Positions 1-9,091 of a stretch of DNA of 64,000 nucleotides are shown one piece after another. This DNA comes from Bog-756 sp963812525 (lineage in GTDB: Bacteria; Actinomycetota; Acidimicrobiia; Acidimicrobiales; RAAP-2): contig CAWEVL010000010.1 in NCBI GenBank assembly GCA_963812525.1, positions 372,001 through 436,000 of the forward strand, in the 5' to 3' direction. Each line of letters starts with the position of its first letter. Within the stretch, counting starts at the first letter, position 1. Under the pieces are notes generated by a model. The model ran no database searches. It was not told the DNA's origin and was given only the letters and a program-made list of their open reading frames with translations. Position numbers and translations under genes: made by a program.

Positions 1-1221
1 ACGCCGCGACCCGCGCAGCCCGAGCCCTTCGTCCGAGGGGCCCCGTACCCGGCCGCCGGGGACGTGCCCTATCCCCGGGCCAACCCCACCGACACGGCCC
101 GCCTGCCCTCCGACGTCTGGCACGCCGCCGTGGTGCCGGCCGGCGTCCGCCTCGAGCTGGTGGGCGACGCCGAGGCCATCGACATCGCCTACTGCACCAC
201 CTCGGGCAACCTGGGCTACCGGGGCGACGGGGCCGGCATCACCTTCTCGGTGTGGAGGGCGGGCCGCAAGGTGTGCGAGGAGGAGGCGGTCCTGGGCGAC
301 GGCCTCATCCGGCTCTCACTGGGCTCGGCCGCCCCCGACAAGCCGGCCACCATCTACCTGCCCGAGGGCATGCAGCCGGTCATCCAGTCCCTCACCGCGG
401 TGAAGGGCGGGATCAGCCCGGCCCCCGACCTGCCCCGCTGGATCGCCTACGGCGACTCCATCACCCAGGGCTGGATCGCCTCGGGCCCGGCCCAGGGCTG
501 GGCGGCCATCGCCGCCCGCAAGGCCCGGCTCGACCTGGCCAACCTGGGCTACGCCGCCGCCGGCCGCGGGGAGATCGTCTCGGCCGAGCACATCGCCGCC
601 CTGCCCGCCGACATCATCTCGCTCGCCTACGGGGCGAGCTGTTGGACCCGCGTCCCCCACAGCGTCGGCATGGTGGCCACCGGCTTCACCGCCTTCCTCG
701 ACGTCGTGCGTGACGGGCATCCGGACGTGCCCATCGTGGTGGTCAGCCCGGTCCTCCGTCCCGACGCCGAGGACGAGCCCAACCGGCTCGGCGCCACCCT
801 GGCCGACATCCGCCAGGCCATCGAGTCGGTGACCCGCGAGCGGATCATCGACGGGGACAGCACCCTGGCCCTGGTGGCCGGGGAGGCCATCATCAGCGCC
901 GACCACCTCGGCGACGGGATCCATCCCGACGACGAAGGCCACAAGCGGATCGCCGCCACCGTGTCCAAGGCCCTGACCCTGGCCTTGAAGACGGCCAAGG
1001 AGTCGGCGGACCACGACACCCGAAAGGTCCAGGCCAAGGCGGTCGGGACCGGGGCCAATGGGGCCGGGGCCAAGGACGACGGGGACGCCGGGGACGACGG
1101 GGACGCCGAGGACGACGTCAGAGCCCGGGGCCGCGGGGAGGCCGACGGCGACGGCGACGGCGGGGAGGCCGACGACGACGTCCGGGACCGCGGGGTCGCC
1201 GCCGCCTCGGCCACCCGCTGA
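1..1221 (+). CDS. SGNH/GDSL-type esterase-lipase, 5' end outside window
   Basis: The frame is open from base 1, so the true start probably lies upstream; the first internal start is a GTG at 64 (385 aa from there). The first part (to about residue 115) is a beta-rich N-terminal domain. An SGNH hydrolase core follows, with block I GDSITQGW (nucleophile Ser, about residue 133) and a C-terminal DGIHPDDEGH block carrying the catalytic Asp and His. The family hydrolyses esters, often acyl or acetyl groups on lipids or sugars; the substrate cannot be read here. After about residue 315 the protein becomes a low-complexity tail of Asp, Gly, Glu and Arg, encoded by repetitive GAC/GGC codons. No signal peptide is visible from the GTG start, so location is unknown. 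Confidence 0.8.
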   Translation, partial: TPRPAQPEPFVRGAPYPAAGDVPYPRANPTDTARLPSDVWHAAVVPAGVRLELVGDAEAIDIAYCTTSGNLGYRGDGAGITFSVWRAGRKVCEEEAVLGDGLIRLSLGSAAPDKPATIYLPEGMQPVIQSLTAVKGGISPAPDLPRWIAYGDSITQGWIASGPAQGWAAIAARKARLDLANLGYAAAGRGEIVSAEHIAALPADIISLAYGASCWTRVPHSVGMVATGFTAFLDVVRDGHPDVPIVVVSPVLRPDAEDEPNRLGATLADIRQAIESVTRERIIDGDSTLALVAGEAIISADHLGDGIHPDDEGHKRIAATVSKALTLALKTAKESADHDTRKVQAKAVGTGANGAGAKDDGDAGDDGDAEDDVRARGRGEADGDGDGGEADDDVRDRGVAAASATR

Positions 1222-1360
1222 CCGGGGTCCGGCGGGCCCGTCCCCCGGTCACCGTTCGACTGTTCCCCCTCTTGTCCACGCCGTAGGGTCTCGGGCGGTG
1301 GGTGCCGCGCCCACCGGGACGGGCTCCCGTCCGCGAGCCGCGAAGAGGTCCGTACACGCC

Positions 1361-2170
1361 ATGGACGCCACCACCCTGATCCAATCGTTCCGCGCCGACG
1401 GGAAGGTCGCCGTGGTCACCGGGGCCGGGAGCGGGATCGCCAGGGCCAGCGCCCTGGCCCTGGCCGGGGCCGGCGCCACCGTCGTCTGCGCCGACATCCA
1501 CGAGGACACCGCCCGGGCCACCGCGGACGAGATCGTGGCCGGCGGTGGCACCGCCGAGGGCACCGCCCTGGACGTGTCCAAGCGGGTCGAGGTCGACGCC
1601 CTGGCCCGGCGGGTGGCCGAGGAGCGCGGCGGCATCCACGTCTGGTGCAACATCGCCGGCATCATGCTGGGCGGCCCCTTCCTCGACGAGTCGGAGGAGG
1701 ACCTCGACACCATCATGGCCGTGAACCTGAAGGGGGTCTTCTTCGGGTGCCAGGCGGCCGGCCGGGTCATGGTCGAGCAACCCGAGGGGGGCAGCATCAT
1801 CAACTGCTCGTCGGCGGCCGCCGACACGCCGAGCCCCAACATCGTGAGCTACGCCGTCTGCAAGGCCGCCGTCAACCAGATGACCAAGAGCCTCGCCGTC
1901 GAGGTGGGCAAGCGACACGTCCGGGTCAACGCCGTCGCCCCCGGGTTCGTCATTACCGGGATGACCACCGGCCACTTCAACCTCCCCGACGGGAGCCCGG
2001 ACGAGACCATGGAGAACGCCCTGGTCAGTGCCATGCGCAAGGGCGCCCCGCTGCGTTCGGTCGGTGAACCCGAGGACATCGCCGCCGCCGTGCTCTACCT
2101 GGCCTCGGATGCTTCCCGGTTCATGACCGGCCAGGTGATCCGGCCCAACGGTGGGGTGGCCATGATCTGA
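1361..2170 (+). CDS. Classical SDR-family oxidoreductase
   Basis: A 269-aa short-chain dehydrogenase/reductase that should interconvert an alcohol and a ketone with NAD(P). It shows the glycine-rich cofactor motif TGAGSGIA (about residues 20-27), the NIAG motif near residue 95, a catalytic Ser in NCSSAAA, the YAVCK Tyr/Lys pair near residue 163, and the C-terminal GQVIRPNGG segment. Length is typical of the classical subfamily. The ATG at 1361 was chosen because the upstream in-frame stretch is Pro/Thr/Gly-rich and overlaps the preceding gene. Substrate unknown; sterol, acyl and sugar dehydrogenases all share this signature. It stands alone, about 140 bp after the hydrolase gene. Confidence 0.88.
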   Translation: MDATTLIQSFRADGKVAVVTGAGSGIARASALALAGAGATVVCADIHEDTARATADEIVAGGGTAEGTALDVSKRVEVDALARRVAEERGGIHVWCNIAGIMLGGPFLDESEEDLDTIMAVNLKGVFFGCQAAGRVMVEQPEGGSIINCSSAAADTPSPNIVSYAVCKAAVNQMTKSLAVEVGKRHVRVNAVAPGFVITGMTTGHFNLPDGSPDETMENALVSAMRKGAPLRSVGEPEDIAAAVLYLASDASRFMTGQVIRPNGGVAMI

Positions 2171-2325
2171 ACGGTGCCGGGCCGCCGGGCGGGAGGGGGT
2201 CCGGAACGGGGATGTTCGGCCGGTGAGCCACCGATCCACCCCGGAGGACCCGCCGCCCCGCCTGGGCCCGGCCCCTTCCCTCCCCTCTGTGTCCACCCGT
2301 CACACCCTCCTGGGACACTGTCCTC

Positions 2326-3746
2326 GTGGCCGTGACCGCCCCCGACACCGATACCGACACCGACACCCCGCCGGCCGTGGCCGACGCCGAGGCGGCCGGC
2401 CAGGTCCTGGCCCGCTTCGTGGCCGCCATGGAGTCCGAGCGCTACACGGGGGACGACTCGATCGCCCTGGTCCGCCTGTTCACCACCGTGGAGCGGACCG
2501 CCTCGGCCGGCAAGACCCTGGCCGCCCGGCGGGTGGAGGAGGCCAACGTCCATCGGCTGACCGGCCACCGCTCGGCCGCCGAGTTGCTGGCCGCCCGGAC
2601 CGGGGACTCGGTGGGTGACACGAAGGGCCTGCTCCGGCTGGGCCAGCAGCTGGCCCGCCGGCCCGAACTGGACGAGGCGTTCCGGGCCGGCCGGCTCTCC
2701 CGCCGACGGGCCACCCAGGTGGCCGAGGCGGCCCAGGTCAATCCGACCCAGGAGCACGACCTGGTCGACGCCGCCCAGGTGGACACCGACGCCACCTTCA
2801 AGGAGCGGTGCCTCCGGGCCCAGGCCGAGGGACGGTCGAGGGAGGACGAGGCCCGGCACCACCGGCGCCTCCACGACCAGCGCTCGGCCCGCACCTGGAC
2901 CGACGGGGACGGGGCGCTCTGCCTGCACGCCCGCCTGGCCCCCGGGGCCGGGGCCGAGCTGCAGGCGGCCCTGGAGGCCCAGACCGACCGCCAGTTCGGG
3001 CGGGCCCGACGAGACGGGCGCTTCGAGACCCCCGACGCCTACCGGGCCGACGCCCTGGTGGCCCTGGTCAGCGGCCGGGGGATCCTCGGCCCGGGGCGGG
3101 GGACGAACGCGGCACCGGGGCCGGCCCCTCGCACCCCCCGACCGGGCGCCCCCCCGACCCCCGGGCCTCGGTCTCGGTGGTGGTCGACCTCTCGTCCCTG
3201 CGTCGGGGGCACGTGACGGGCGGGGGGCGCTGTGAGATCCCCGGGGTGGGCCCGGTCCCCGTCGACCACGCCCGGCACCTGCTGGGTGAGGCCCTGGTCG
3301 AGCTGCTGGTCGCCCAGGGCACCGACGTCACCACGGTCTACTCGGCCGGGCGCCACATCCCCCGCCGGGTGCGCTCGGCCCTGTTGCTGCGGGACCCGAG
3401 GTGCGTGGTCCCGGGCTGTGACGCCCGGCTGGGCCTGGAGAACGACCACTGGGTCACCGACTTCGCCCGCGGCGGGTTGACCGCCCTCGACAATCTGGCC
3501 CGCCTCTGCCACCGCCACCACCAGGACCGGACCCACCGTGGCTTCACCCTCCGACGGCAGGGGGACACCTGGGAGTGGGTCGCCCCCGAGCACCCCGTGG
3601 TCCCCAAGCGGCCCAAGCGGCCCAAGCAGGCCGAGCGGGCCAAACCGACCAAGCGGCCGGGACGGTCCACACGGCCCCGACCGGGGGGCAACGGCCAGCA
3701 CCCGCCCCCGGCCACCGGCCCGCCCCGGTTCCCATCCATGGAGTGA
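2326..3746 (+). pseudogene. DUF222 / HNH endonuclease (13E12-type), frameshifted
   Basis: Positions 2326 to about 3150 encode a DUF222 domain (GTG start), and the C-terminal part, about 3150-3746, continues in another frame. The downstream part holds the HNH nuclease: CVVPGC, then ENDHWVTDF, then LARLCHRHH. Together they would form a protein of about 473 aa, the usual size of actinobacterial DUF222-HNH proteins. One base appears to be missing; a run of seven C at about 3149-3155 is the likeliest place. As read, the first frame ends at 3216 without the nuclease. A Lys/Pro/Arg-rich tail follows the HNH. These proteins are often multicopy in actinobacteria and their role is unclear. Recent decay and assembly error cannot be separated from sequence alone. 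Confidence 0.75.
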
Positions 3747-3839
3747 GGCGCGGGCAGGAGTGGGGCGCAGGCAGCGGCGCGGGCGTGACGCGGCACGGAC
3801 CGCGCCCGCTCGCTGGTCCCCAACATCGGCCACCGTCAC

Positions 3840-3869
3840 CTGACGGACCGTCAGACCAGGCGGTACACT
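3840..3869 (+). promoter_or_regulatory. Palindromic operator (copy 1) and candidate promoter of the amidohydrolase/acyl-CoA dehydrogenase operon
   Basis: CTGACGGACCGTCAG at 3840-3854 is a perfect 7-1-7 palindrome. It is followed by a -10-like TACACT at 3864-3869, and the TGAC of the left arm would sit at the -35 position. The predicted transcription start falls at about the ATG (3876), so the message may be leaderless. The same palindrome class recurs at 10041 and 12022. This is typical of a TetR-family site, but the binding protein is an inference. Confidence 0.6.
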
Positions 3870-3875
3870 CGCCTC

Positions 3876-5075
3876 ATGGCCGACATGCCCTGGATCATCT
3901 CCGTCGACGACCACGTGGTGGAACCACCCAATGTGTGGATGGACCGCCTCCCGAAGAAATATCACGACGTGGGGCCACGGATCGTGCGCGCCCCCATGGG
4001 GGAGATCACCTTCGTCGGAGGAAAGCTCACCGTGGTGCCCGGCTCGGAGGGATTCCCCACCGACTGGTGGTACTACGAGGACCTGAAGCGCCCACTGCTG
4101 CGGGTCGACTCCGCCGTCGGCGTGCCCCGCGACGAGGTGACCATGCGCGGCGTGACCTACGGGGACATGCGCCCGGGCTCCTACGAAGTGAAGTCCCGGC
4201 TCGAGGACATGGACGTGAACCACCTCGAAGCCTCGCTGTGCTTCCCCACCTTCCCCCGCTTCTGCGGGCAGACCTTCACCGAGGCACAGGACAAGGAGCT
4301 CGGCCTCCTGTGCGTGCAGGCCTACAACGACTGGATGGTCGACGAGTGGTGCGGGCCCGAGGCCAAGGGCCGGCTCATCCCGCTGACCCTGGTACCGCTG
4401 TGGGACGCCGACCTGGCCGCCGCCGAGGTGCGGCGGAACGCCGAGCGCGGCGTGCGGGCCGTGTGCTTCAGCGAGATCCCTCCGTTCCTCGGGCTCCCCT
4501 CGGTGCACGATCCCGACCACTACTGGGATCCGTTCTTCCGGGCCTGCGAGGAGACCAGGACCGTGATCAACATGCACATCGGCTCGTCGTCCAAGATGCC
4601 GTCCACCTCGGCCGACGCCCCGCCGGCGGTGGGCTCGACCCTCACCCACTCCAACGCCACCTATTCGATGGTCGACTTCATGTTCTCCGGTGTGTTGGTG
4701 CGGTTCCCCGAGCTCAAGCTGGCCTACGCCGAGGGCCAGATCGGATGGATCCCCTACATCCTCGAGCGGGCCGACACGGTCTGGGAGGAGAACCGGGGCT
4801 GGGGTGGCGTGGCCGACCTCGTCCCCGAGCCTCCCTCCACCTATTTCTACCGGCAGATCTACGGCTGCTTCTTCAGCGACGCCTTCGGCCTCAAGAACAT
4901 CGACGCCATCGGCGTCGACAACATCACCTACGAGTCCGACTACCCCCACTCCGACTCCACCTGGCCCGAGACCCGTCAGATCGCCGAGAAGCAGATGAAG
5001 GACCTCACGGACGAGCAGATCTACAAGATCGTCCGGGGCAACGCCATCAAGCTCTACGACCTCGACTTCAAGTGA
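3876..5075 (+). CDS. Amidohydrolase family protein (PF04909 type)
   Basis: A 399-aa metal-dependent hydrolase of the amidohydrolase-2/ACMSD-like TIM-barrel family. It opens with ISVDDHVVEP, where the Asp-x-His pair would bind the metal after the first strand. Later it has INMHIGSSS (metal His, about residue 233) and a late YESDYPHSDSTWP segment with a conserved Asp. Family members hydrolyse or decarboxylate cyclic or carboxylated substrates. Actinobacterial homologues are often found beside acyl-CoA dehydrogenases and steroid- or terpenoid-type catabolic genes, as here. It starts 21 bp after a palindromic operator and is probably the first gene of an operon running to 8410. The substrate cannot be assigned. 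Confidence 0.85.
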   Translation: MADMPWIISVDDHVVEPPNVWMDRLPKKYHDVGPRIVRAPMGEITFVGGKLTVVPGSEGFPTDWWYYEDLKRPLLRVDSAVGVPRDEVTMRGVTYGDMRPGSYEVKSRLEDMDVNHLEASLCFPTFPRFCGQTFTEAQDKELGLLCVQAYNDWMVDEWCGPEAKGRLIPLTLVPLWDADLAAAEVRRNAERGVRAVCFSEIPPFLGLPSVHDPDHYWDPFFRACEETRTVINMHIGSSSKMPSTSADAPPAVGSTLTHSNATYSMVDFMFSGVLVRFPELKLAYAEGQIGWIPYILERADTVWEENRGWGGVADLVPEPPSTYFYRQIYGCFFSDAFGLKNIDAIGVDNITYESDYPHSDSTWPETRQIAEKQMKDLTDEQIYKIVRGNAIKLYDLDFK

Positions 5076-5147
5076 GCCGGGCCATCCAGGAACCCCGGCG
5101 CGCCCGGCGCACCGTGGACCCCCGGGCCTAGGGCCCGTCCCCGACCC

Positions 5148-6377
5148 ATGGACCTCCGCTACACCGACGCCGAGCAGGCGTTCCGTGGGGAGTTGCGCCA
5201 GTGGCTGGCCGAGACCCTTCCCGGCCTGCCGCCCAAGCCCGCACCGGACGACTGGCCCGGCCGGCGCGCCTACGACACCCACTGGCAGCGGCTGCTGTTC
5301 GACGCCGGATACGCCGGGGTGGACTGGCCGGTGGAAGGTGGGGGTCGGGGCTCGTCCCCCGTCGAGGAGCTGGTGTTCAAGGAGGAGCTGGAGCGGGCCC
5401 ACGCCCCCTACGTCGGCGTCAACTTCGTCGGTCTCCTCCACGCCGGCCCGACCATCATCGCCGAAGGGACCCCCGAACAGCGCCAGCGGTACCTGCCCGC
5501 CATCCTCAAGGGTGACGAGGTCTGGTGCCAGGGCTTCTCCGAACCCGACGCCGGGTCCGACCTGGCCTCCATGCGCACCCGGGCCGTCCGTGACGGCGAC
5601 CACTACGTCGTCACCGGCTCCAAGATCTGGACCTCGCACGCCGAGGTGGCCGACCACTGCGAGCTGCTGGTCAGGACCGGGGAGGAGGACAGCCGCCACC
5701 GGGGCATCTCGTGGCTGATCCTGCCCATGGACGCGCCCGGTGTGGAGATCCGCCCGCTGACCACCATCGCCGGCTCCACCGAGTTCGCCGAGCTCTTCCT
5801 CGATGAGGTCCGGGTGCCCGTGGCCAACCGGGTCGGTGACGAGAACGACGGATGGCGGGTCACCATGGTCACCCTCAGCTTCGAGCGCGGCACGGCGTTC
5901 GTGGGCGACCTGCTGGCGGCCTTCGAGCTCCTGTCCGCCACGGTGGCTGTGGCCCGACGCACCGGGGTGTGGGCCGACCCCGGCGTGCGTCGCCAGGCCG
6001 GCCACCTGCAGGCCGAGCTGGATGCCCTGTGGGCCCTGACCAAGCGCAACGTCTCCCAGGCCGCCCGCACCGGCATCCCCGGCGTCGGGGGCACCCTCTT
6101 CAAACTGGCCTACACCGAGACGCGTTCCAAGCTGGGCGAGTACTCCCTCTCGCTCCTCGGTCGGGCCGGCCTGGCCGCCGACGACGTCGAGGGCACCGAC
6201 GGTCTCGGCCCGTTCCCGTCGGCCGCCATGGTGGACGACTGGCTGCGGGGCATCTCCCTGACCATCGCCGCCGGCACCTCGCAGATCCAACGCAACATTG
6301 TCGGCGAGCGCATCCTCGGCCTGCCCAAGGAGCCGCCCGGACCACCCCAGCCCGCCGGCGTGCGGGCCGGCACGTGA
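5148..6377 (+). CDS. Acyl-CoA dehydrogenase, large-type subunit
   Basis: A 409-aa flavoprotein predicted to introduce the alpha-beta double bond into an acyl-CoA thioester. It has the acyl-CoA dehydrogenase layout: helical N-terminus, FAD-binding middle domain with QGFSEPDAGSDLA (about residue 126), then KIWTSHA, and a C-terminal helical domain ending in AAGTSQIQRNIVGERILGL. The next gene encodes a second, divergent acyl-CoA dehydrogenase 34 bp downstream. Paired genes of this kind in actinobacteria often make alpha2-beta2 heterotetramers (ChsE1-ChsE2 type) acting on bulky side-chain CoA esters; that assembly is inferred. It lies 72 bp after the amidohydrolase on the same strand. Confidence 0.92.
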   Translation: MDLRYTDAEQAFRGELRQWLAETLPGLPPKPAPDDWPGRRAYDTHWQRLLFDAGYAGVDWPVEGGGRGSSPVEELVFKEELERAHAPYVGVNFVGLLHAGPTIIAEGTPEQRQRYLPAILKGDEVWCQGFSEPDAGSDLASMRTRAVRDGDHYVVTGSKIWTSHAEVADHCELLVRTGEEDSRHRGISWLILPMDAPGVEIRPLTTIAGSTEFAELFLDEVRVPVANRVGDENDGWRVTMVTLSFERGTAFVGDLLAAFELLSATVAVARRTGVWADPGVRRQAGHLQAELDALWALTKRNVSQAARTGIPGVGGTLFKLAYTETRSKLGEYSLSLLGRAGLAADDVEGTDGLGPFPSAAMVDDWLRGISLTIAAGTSQIQRNIVGERILGLPKEPPGPPQPAGVRAGT

Positions 6378-6411
6378 CCGGGCGGGCGACCGAGAGGGAG
6401 AGGGACCGTCG

Positions 6412-7419
6412 GTGGACTTCGAACTGACCGAGCTCCAGACCGAACTGGCCGAGGGCATGCGCCGCCTCTGCCGAGGCCAGTTCGACCTCGACCACCTGCG
6501 CTCCTTCGAACTGGCCGACAAGGTGGTCGACCGCAAGGGGTGGGAGCAGCTCGGCGAGGCCGGGGTGTTCAACCTGCGCCGACCCGGATCCGCCGGCGGG
6601 GTGGGCCTCGGCCTGGCTGAGGCGGCGCTGGTCTTCGAGGAGCTGGGCCGGGCCCTGGTCCCCGGGCCGCTGGTGGCCACCCACCTGGCCGCCGGCCTGG
6701 TCGACGGGGCCGGCGACGGCTCGGTGGTGGTGGGCGTGATCGAGGCCCGGTCCGAGGGCGACCCCACGGTCCTGCCCCCGGTCGTCGAGCACCTCCACGA
6801 CCTCGACGTGCTGTTGGTGCTGTCCGACGACGGCGTGTCGTCCATCGAGCCCACCGCGCTCGACGCCACCCGCCTCCAGCGCCCGATGGATCCCCTGACC
6901 CCGGTGTGGACGGTCACCCACCTGCCTCCGGGAACGCCGGTAGCCGGTCCCGACGTGGCCGCCCGATGGTGGCGGGACGGAGCCGTCCTCACCGCCGCCC
7001 TGCAGGTCGGCGCGGCCGGCTGGGTCACCGACCTGGCCGTGGAGTACGCCAAGCAGCGCCGGCAGTTCGGCCGGCCCATCGGCGGGTTCCAGGCGGTCAA
7101 GCACCTCTGCGCCGACATGGCCGTGCGGGCCGAGGTGGCCCGATGCGCGGTGCAGGCCGCCGCGGTGACCGCCGACCAGCCCGACGTCGGCGACCCGGCC
7201 GACGCCGCGGCCGGGGCCAAGCTGTTGGCCGACGAGGCGGCCCTGGCCAACGGGAGGTCGTGCATCCAGGTCCACGGGGGCATGGGGTTCACCTGGGAGG
7301 TCCCGGCCCATCTGGCCTTCAAGCGGTCGCGCGTGCTGGCCACCCAGTTCGGCACCGACGACCAGTTGGCCGAGCAGCTGGCCCGCTCCATCCCCGCCCC
7401 GACCGGCGACCTACGCTGA
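6412..7419 (+). CDS. Acyl-CoA dehydrogenase, partner subunit
   Basis: A 335-aa acyl-CoA dehydrogenase-like protein, shorter and more divergent than its upstream neighbour. The C-terminal FAD-site features are recognisable: EYAKQRRQFGRPIGGFQAVKH near residue 215, and IQVHGGMGFTWEVPAHL near residue 283. The N-terminal half is poorly conserved, as is common for the second subunit of heteromeric acyl-CoA dehydrogenases. The GTG at 6412 was chosen because a purine-rich stretch (GAGAGGGAGAGGG) lies just upstream and the earlier in-frame start would overlap the preceding gene by 80 bp. It probably pairs with the protein encoded at 5148-6377, each contributing part of the FAD site. Confidence 0.88.
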   Translation: MDFELTELQTELAEGMRRLCRGQFDLDHLRSFELADKVVDRKGWEQLGEAGVFNLRRPGSAGGVGLGLAEAALVFEELGRALVPGPLVATHLAAGLVDGAGDGSVVVGVIEARSEGDPTVLPPVVEHLHDLDVLLVLSDDGVSSIEPTALDATRLQRPMDPLTPVWTVTHLPPGTPVAGPDVAARWWRDGAVLTAALQVGAAGWVTDLAVEYAKQRRQFGRPIGGFQAVKHLCADMAVRAEVARCAVQAAAVTADQPDVGDPADAAAGAKLLADEAALANGRSCIQVHGGMGFTWEVPAHLAFKRSRVLATQFGTDDQLAEQLARSIPAPTGDLR

Positions 7420-7423
7420 TCCG

Positions 7424-8410
7424 GTGAGCGACTCCCGCAGCCCCGTCCCCCCGCCCGCCGACGTGGTCAACGTCCTGCCCGCCGGGCGGCTGGTCTTCGG
7501 GATGCAGCTCCCGATCCAGTCGCAGTCCACCATCTACACCCAGCCCTGGGAGACCTCGGCGGGACCGTACGAGCTGGCCAGCGTGGCCCTGGCCTGCGAG
7601 GCCGCCGGCTTCTTCTACGTGGGCGTCTGCGACCACACCTTCATCCCCGAGCGGTTGGCCGGTGCGATGAGCACCACGTGGTACGACACCGTGGCCACGC
7701 TCGGCTGGCTGGCCGGGATCACCTCCACGGTCCGCCTCCTCTCGCACATCTACGTGGTGGCCCTGCGCCATCCCCTGCGGGCGGCCAAGGAGTTCGCCAC
7801 ACTTGACGCCCTGTCCGGGGGACGGATGGTCTGCGGCGTGGGCGCCGGCCACGTCAACGAGGAGTTCGACCAGATGGGACCGCCGTTCGACCACCGGGGT
7901 CCGGCCACCGACGAAGCCATCGTCGGGCTGGCTGCCGGGCTGGCCGACGAGTTCCCGGTCCTCGACGGTCCGACCTGGAAGGTCTCGGGACTCGGACTCA
8001 AGCCCCGGCCGGTGCAGACCCCGCGGCCCCCCATCTGGACCGGGGGTTCGTCACCGGCCGCCCTCCGTCGTACGGCCCGGTACGCCGACGGCTGGCTTCC
8101 CCAGTCCCTCGGCCCCAACGTCGACCTGCTGGCCGACCTGTTCCGGATGCGCGAGGAGTACCGGCCGGGGGCCCCGCTCGACATCGGCGCCATCGCCGCC
8201 CCCTTCCACATCGGCGCGCCGGCCGGCGGGTTCGACCTCCCACCGGGCACGGTCTCGGGGACGGCCGAGCAGATCGCCGAGTACCTCCAGCCCTACCGCG
8301 ACGCCGGCGTGGGCCAGGTGCAGGTCCGCTTCCCCACCCGCTCGGTCGACGAGCAGTGCGATCAGATCGCCGCCTTCGGCGAGACGGTGGTCCCCCTGGT
8401 CGACACCTGA
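7424..8410 (+). CDS. LLM-class (probably F420-dependent) oxidoreductase
   Basis: A 328-aa luciferase-like monooxygenase-fold protein. Seen features are the FGMQLP strand near the N-terminus, CDHTFIP, LDALSGGRMVCGVGAGHVNEEF (about residues 126-147) and PIWTGGSSPAALRRTARYADGW, all typical of the F420-dependent subgroup of this family in actinobacteria. F420 rather than FMN use is inferred from that subgroup. The GTG start lies 4 bp after the preceding stop, so it is translationally close to the acyl-CoA dehydrogenase pair and probably the last gene of the operon from 3876. It may reduce or oxidise an intermediate of the same pathway. Confidence 0.87.
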   Translation: MSDSRSPVPPPADVVNVLPAGRLVFGMQLPIQSQSTIYTQPWETSAGPYELASVALACEAAGFFYVGVCDHTFIPERLAGAMSTTWYDTVATLGWLAGITSTVRLLSHIYVVALRHPLRAAKEFATLDALSGGRMVCGVGAGHVNEEFDQMGPPFDHRGPATDEAIVGLAAGLADEFPVLDGPTWKVSGLGLKPRPVQTPRPPIWTGGSSPAALRRTARYADGWLPQSLGPNVDLLADLFRMREEYRPGAPLDIGAIAAPFHIGAPAGGFDLPPGTVSGTAEQIAEYLQPYRDAGVGQVQVRFPTRSVDEQCDQIAAFGETVVPLVDT

Positions 8411-8437
8411 GCCACCTCCCGCTCCGGCCGTGTGTGC

Positions 8438-9091
8438 TCAGCGGGCGGCCGAGGTGGTAGTGGAGGTAGCACCGAACTGACTACCGGCTGCCGCCGTGGT
8501 GGTCGTCGTGCCCGAGCCACCGGAGCTGCCGGAGCTGCCGGAGCCACCGGCCGTCGTGGTGGTCGTCGTGGCGGTTGTGCCGGTGAATCCTCCGCCCGAC
8601 GTGGAGGTCGTGCTCGTCGAGCCCGTGGCCCGGGTGGTCGTGGTGGTGGACGCAGGCGCCGTGGTGGTCGTGGTGGTGCTGACGGGCGTGGCCCCCGGCA
8701 CGAAGTAGCCGCCGATCGTGGCTCCCTTGGAGGTGGATCCCGACGGGGAGTCGGCCGCCGGTGGATTGAAGTAGAGCAAGGTCGCCAGTCCGGCGAAGGC
8801 CACCACCATCAGCACCGTCGAGCGGCGGACGGGGAACCGCCGGCTCACCGGGACCGACATGAACCCCACCAGCGCGCTGTGCCTCACCTCGTTGTCCCGG
8901 GCCGGGTCCTTGCGGTCCCAGGGTGCCCGCGCCCTGGGCGTCGCCGAGGTGCGGCCGGCGGCATCGGTCCCGTCCGTCCCGTTCTTCCCGTCAGTCCGGG
9001 TCCCGTCCCTCTCGTCCGTCTCGTCCGTCCCCCCGGCCCGGTCGGCCCGGTCGGCGTCGCCCTCCCCGGGGCCAGGCCGATCGCCCGTCAC
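8438..9091 (-). CDS. Single-pass membrane protein with Thr-rich C-terminal tail
   Basis: A 217-aa protein of unrecognised family. An Asp/Thr/Gly-rich N-terminal stretch is followed by a basic patch (SVPVSRRFPVRRS), one hydrophobic segment (LMVVAFAGLATLLYF), and a tail dominated by Thr, Ser and Gly. Start choice: the GTG at 9091 overlaps the MscS stop codon as GTGA, the coupling seen repeatedly in this window. An internal ATG at 8860 would give 140 aa starting just before the membrane segment. The tail is low complexity and would be exposed outside if the N-terminus stays inside. Coupling with a mechanosensitive channel suggests a cell-envelope role, but no function can be assigned. Confidence 0.6.
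   Translation of the reverse strand: MTGDRPGPGEGDADRADRAGGTDETDERDGTRTDGKNGTDGTDAAGRTSATPRARAPWDRKDPARDNEVRHSALVGFMSVPVSRRFPVRRSTVLMVVAFAGLATLLYFNPPAADSPSGSTSKGATIGGYFVPGATPVSTTTTTTAPASTTTTTRATGSTSTTSTSGGGFTGTTATTTTTTAGGSGSSGSSGGSGTTTTTAAAGSQFGATSTTTSAAR
8454..8700. repeat. Low-complexity triplet-rich tract encoding a poly-Thr/Ser/Gly tail
   Basis: On the plus strand the tract is full of GTGGTCGTGGTG-like runs. On the coding (minus) strand it reads as ACC/ACG/AGC/GGC codons, giving runs of five to six Thr. The repeat is imperfect and codon-based rather than an exact tandem array. Confidence 0.7.

Noticed and set aside
3039..7391. A 1450-codon minus-strand open frame across the amidohydrolase and acyl-CoA dehydrogenase genes
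   Set aside because: The plus-strand genes beneath it have clear family motifs. The antisense frame is low-complexity and Gly/Val/His-rich, as expected for third-position GC bias.
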